64,000 bases of DNA, taken from the NCBI RefSeq assembly GCF_014174305.1, contig NZ_JABEQH010000001.1, positions 248,001-312,000 on the forward strand, written 5' to 3'. The position numbers were made by a program, and so were the translations under genes. Within the stretch, counting starts at the first letter, position 1, and the number at the start of each line of letters is the position of its first letter. Source of the stretch: Gluconacetobacter johannae (lineage in GTDB: Bacteria > Pseudomonadota > Alphaproteobacteria > Acetobacterales > Acetobacteraceae). Below the pieces are notes generated by a model. That model was given only the letters and a program-made list of their open reading frames with translations. It was not told the origin of the DNA and ran no database searches. This document shows positions 63,964-64,000 of the stretch, one piece after another.

Positions 63964-64000
63964 ATGACAGATGTCGGACAGATCGACGTGACCGCCGCCA
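63964..64000 (+). CDS. Possible start of a gene cut by the right edge
   Basis: An ATG at 63964 begins MTDVGQIDVTAA and runs to the window end without a stop, with GGAAAA about 10 bases before it. Twelve codons are too few to identify. Divergence from the AI-2E-type gene would fit a replication-initiator-like (hda) neighbour seen in some alphaproteobacteria, but I cannot support this. Confidence 0.25.
   Translation, partial: MTDVGQIDVTAA

Overview
The window is a dense, strongly GC-rich stretch of bacterial chromosome that looks like an acetic acid bacterium (Acetobacteraceae, Gluconacetobacter/Komagataeibacter-like). The best pointers are a membrane PQQ alcohol dehydrogenase operon (adhA-adhB), a cyo-type quinol oxidase operon, a class I lysyl-tRNA synthetase, and alphaproteobacterial pairings such as mutS-glnD, secB/Tim44/mltA and helicase-S4-fdxA. 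Most of the DNA is core chromosome. I found no rRNA or tRNA genes, no insertion sequence, no prophage and no CRISPR array.

Layout. 0-12.9 kb: glnD (cut by the window edge) and mutS, a signal-peptide-bearing methyltransferase-fold protein, murJ, a glutathione peroxidase, a CNT nucleoside transporter, the tsaD-rlmJ-gpsA run and hemC-hemD. 12.9-18.7 kb: secB, a Tim44-domain protein, mltA, a solitary DNA methyltransferase, a tri-heme cytochrome c peroxidase and a Smr-domain protein. 18.9-24.9 kb: an iron-chelate-type ABC transporter (three overlapping genes), a HutD-family protein, an orphan Tat-exported TctC-like protein and hemF. 25.0-27.9 kb: cytochrome b and c1 of a bc1 complex (no Rieske gene beside them) and mtnP. 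28-32 kb: a dienelactone hydrolase, two small alphaproteobacterial genes, groES-groEL with a CIRCE element and heat-shock-like promoter, and a cold-shock gene. 32-41 kb: dinG, lysS with a short mprF homologue, marC, a uracil-DNA glycosylase-like protein and a sirtuin. 41-51 kb: adhA-adhB, thpR, a Bax-inhibitor-like membrane protein and cyoABCD. 51-56 kb: fdxA, an S4 protein, a Suv3-like helicase and an M17 aminopeptidase. 56-64 kb: a MarR regulator, a secreted protein of unknown function, a small glycan locus (WecA-like transferase, CapD/PglF-like dehydratase, DegT aminotransferase), a HAD phosphatase and an AI-2E/PerM-family protein.

How the genes work together. The 41-51 kb stretch encodes both ends of a periplasmic ethanol-oxidising respiratory chain: ADH passes electrons to ubiquinone, and the cyo oxidase passes them to oxygen. 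The bc1 subunits and the tri-heme peroxidase supply further cytochrome branches. The 594-bp leader upstream of cyoA carries a perfect inverted repeat and an FNR-like box, and a weaker FNR-like box precedes the peroxidase. The features most worth following up are the shortened MprF beside its tRNA synthetase, the missing Rieske gene, the exported methyltransferase-fold protein, the solitary DNA methyltransferase and the compact amino-sugar locus. I saw no clearly new defence or mobile system.
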